Positions 41,959 to 43,530 of a DNA stretch of 43,530 nucleotides are shown here, piece by piece. Source of the DNA: a virus; the IMG/VR virus record IMGVR_UViG_3300025840_000060, positions 1 to 43,530 of that record. The stretch is one strand, 5' to 3'. Under the pieces are notes generated by a model. It was not told the DNA's origin. It made no database searches and saw only the letters and a list, made by a program, of their open reading frames with translations. The translations under genes were made by a program, and so were the position numbers. Each line of letters starts with the position of its first letter. Positions within the stretch are counted from its first letter, which is position 1.

Positions 41959-43530
41959 ATGGCAAAACGAACTTACATTAATGCAGACGAAGAACTTATT
42001 ATTCAGGGTAAGTTGATCCTTGAAGGTAATATAGAACAGAGACAATTTGTTCACAACGTAGAATTCACACAACAAGATTTTGCAGGAGATATTCTTGTTG
42101 TTAATAGTGGTGGTGTTGACACCACAGGTTCAGCCACTGATGGTGAGATAAGAATTGTAAGTGGCTCATCATATGGTTCTATTAATTATTCAGAGTCAGC
42201 AAACATTGTAACATTTAATGCAAATGTTGCTTCACCTTATTTTATTGGTGCTATTAGTTCTGCAGATGGTTTAACTTCAGCAGTTAACATTGTTCTTTCC
42301 ACAGACGCAACAGGTAGTTCAAGTTTTCAAAATGGTGGCGACACAGCAACCATTCCAGTAACACTGGCAACAGTTAACACTGATGTAACAAGTCCTAGTA
42401 CCACATATGGTAATGCAACACACGTTGCAAGAGTTCAAATTAATCCTAAAGGTCTTGTAACTGCATCAAGTGTAAATGAAATTAATATTCCACACAATCA
42501 AATTACAGATTTTGATTCTGCTGGTAGAGCACTTATAAGTGTAACAGACAGCGGCGGTGATGGCTCACTGGCCTACAACAGCACAACAGGTGTAATCACT
42601 TACACAGGACCAAGTGCAAGTGAAGTACAAGCACATTTTAGTGCCGGCACAAATACAACATACAGTGCTGGTACGTTTGATATTACAGATTCCACAATCA
42701 GAAGCAAAGTAAGTGCAACTGACGCAGGTGGTGACGGCTCATTTGCTTACAATAGTGGCACAGGTGTATTCACATACACAGGTCCAAGTCAAGCAGAAGT
42801 GTTAGCACACATCAGTGGTGGCACAGGTATTAGCATAGATGGCAGTGGTGTAATTACTACAACCGATAGTGAAATTATACACGATGATTTAAGTGGCTTT
42901 GTTGCAGATGAACATATTGCTCACAGTGGTGTAACACTCACTGCAGGTGCAGGCTTAACAGGCGGTGGTACTATTGCCGCTTCTAGAAGTTTTGCAGTAG
43001 GTCAAAATGCTGATGATAGTATTATTGTAAATGCTGATGATGTACAACTTAATGTTTCTTATGCTAGAGGCCTAGTTGATGCAACTGATGCAGGCGGTGA
43101 CGGATCATTTAGTTACAATGATAGTACAGGTATATTTACATATACCGGACCAAGTGCAAGTGAAGTTAGAGCTCACTTTAGTGCTGGAACAGGTATAGAA
43201 ATTTCAAGTGGTGTTATAGCAATAAACAATCCAATTACGGAAGATTTTGTTTTTGCAGGAAATTTGGAAGTACAAGGCAGTTTAATTGTAGGCCCAGATG
43301 CCATTGAAGATGTACATGAAAGTTTCTATGTCAATACCAACGGTGCATTAACATATACACATAATGCATCAGGAGCCTATTATGCGGTAGCAAAAGGTGA
43401 CGGTATTGTATTAACTGCTAACACAGTGGCAGTTGGTGCAGGTGACGGTATTACAGTTAATGCCAATGATGTACAAGTTGACAGCACAGTTATAAGAACA
43501 ACAGGCAATCAAAGTTTAGCAGGAACAAAA
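41959..43530 (+). CDS. Tail fibre-like repeat protein (partial, C-terminus beyond right edge)
   Basis: It opens with ATG at 41959 and is open for 524 codons to the window end. The N-terminus MAKRTYINADEELIIQGKLI is followed by beta-rich, Ser/Thr/Gly-rich sequence. Three copies of a module start near residues 196, 254 and 375: GGDGSLAYNSTTGVITYTGP, GGDGSFAYNSGTGVFTYTGP, GGDGSFSYNDSTGIFTYTGP, each followed by SxxEVxAHxSxGT. FAGNLEVQGSLIVGPDAIED resembles a segment repeated in phage fibre and neck-fibre proteins. Charged or hydrophobic helices are absent. It is probably a fibre or adhesin shaft; the receptor tip would lie beyond the edge. Its place after gp23, behind a terminator and with its own late promoter, makes it a separate unit. 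Confidence 0.75.
   Translation, partial: MAKRTYINADEELIIQGKLILEGNIEQRQFVHNVEFTQQDFAGDILVVNSGGVDTTGSATDGEIRIVSGSSYGSINYSESANIVTFNANVASPYFIGAISSADGLTSAVNIVLSTDATGSSSFQNGGDTATIPVTLATVNTDVTSPSTTYGNATHVARVQINPKGLVTASSVNEINIPHNQITDFDSAGRALISVTDSGGDGSLAYNSTTGVITYTGPSASEVQAHFSAGTNTTYSAGTFDITDSTIRSKVSATDAGGDGSFAYNSGTGVFTYTGPSQAEVLAHISGGTGISIDGSGVITTTDSEIIHDDLSGFVADEHIAHSGVTLTAGAGLTGGGTIAASRSFAVGQNADDSIIVNADDVQLNVSYARGLVDATDAGGDGSFSYNDSTGIFTYTGPSASEVRAHFSAGTGIEISSGVIAINNPITEDFVFAGNLEVQGSLIVGPDAIEDVHESFYVNTNGALTYTHNASGAYYAVAKGDGIVLTANTVAVGAGDGITVNANDVQVDSTVIRTTGNQSLAGTK
42544..43194 (+). repeat. Three diverged tandem modules in the fibre-like gene
   Basis: Units begin at about 42544, 42718 and 43081 and run about 100-115 bases each. 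They share GG(T/C)GA(T/C)GG near the start and ACAGG, CCAAGT near the end. DNA identity is clearly above that of flanking sequence. Such repeats can change number by recombination. Confidence 0.7.

Noticed and set aside
1-43530. CRISPR arrays, insertion sequences, integrase or attachment sites
   Set aside because: No regularly spaced identical repeats, transposase or integrase motifs, or terminal inverted repeats were seen; the region is a lytic-phage structural block.

Overview
The window looks like the structural and late-control region of a tailed phage of the T4-like contractile-tailed group, probably from a marine host. The evidence is a nearly complete set of recognisable T4-type proteins: baseplate (gp6, gp25, gp5, gp53, gp48, gp26), late sigma factor (gp55), recombination nuclease (gp46/gp47), portal (gp20), head protease (gp21), scaffold (gp22) and major capsid protein (gp23). 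DNA is AT-rich and genes are tightly packed, often with TAATG stop-start overlaps. The marine T4-like assignment (cyanophage or SAR11-phage relatives) rests on the giant protein after gp6, the short gp23 and the GSGY and GGDGS repeat styles. It is inference. No host or photosynthesis genes are seen.

Layout. (1) 1-19108, minus strand: gp25, gp6 and a giant virion protein of at least 4753 residues that runs off the left edge. (2) 19109-19713: a small plus-strand island with two unknown small genes and a terminator. (3) 19688-26206, minus: gp48, gp53, an 815-residue hub-like protein and gp5. (4) 26340-31106, plus: gp55, gp47, gp46, a methyltransferase-like gene and a GIY-YIG endonuclease. (5) 31107-31633: a non-coding stretch full of dyad symmetry, with one strong long-range stem. 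(6) 31634-32700, minus: gp26 with a second reading frame entered only through a -1 slippery site. (7) 32804-35932, plus: tape measure protein. (8) 36003-41842, plus: the head cassette, portal to major capsid protein. (9) 41959-43530, plus: a repeat-rich fibre-like protein cut by the right edge.

How it works together. gp55 probably directs late transcription from GATAAATAC elements in front of gp25, gp48, gp26, the tape measure gene, gp20 and the fibre gene. At three of these the -10-like box is preceded, at the same distance, by a shared block resembling ATTAAAACTAGTTTTAA. T4 late promoters are not known to have such a block. gp55 itself, gp20 and the 81-residue gene have sigma70-type promoters. 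The most interesting observations are the candidate gp26 frameshift fusion, which resembles tail-assembly-chaperone frameshifts, the extended late promoter, the YHYH domain inside the giant virion protein, and the structured non-coding region.
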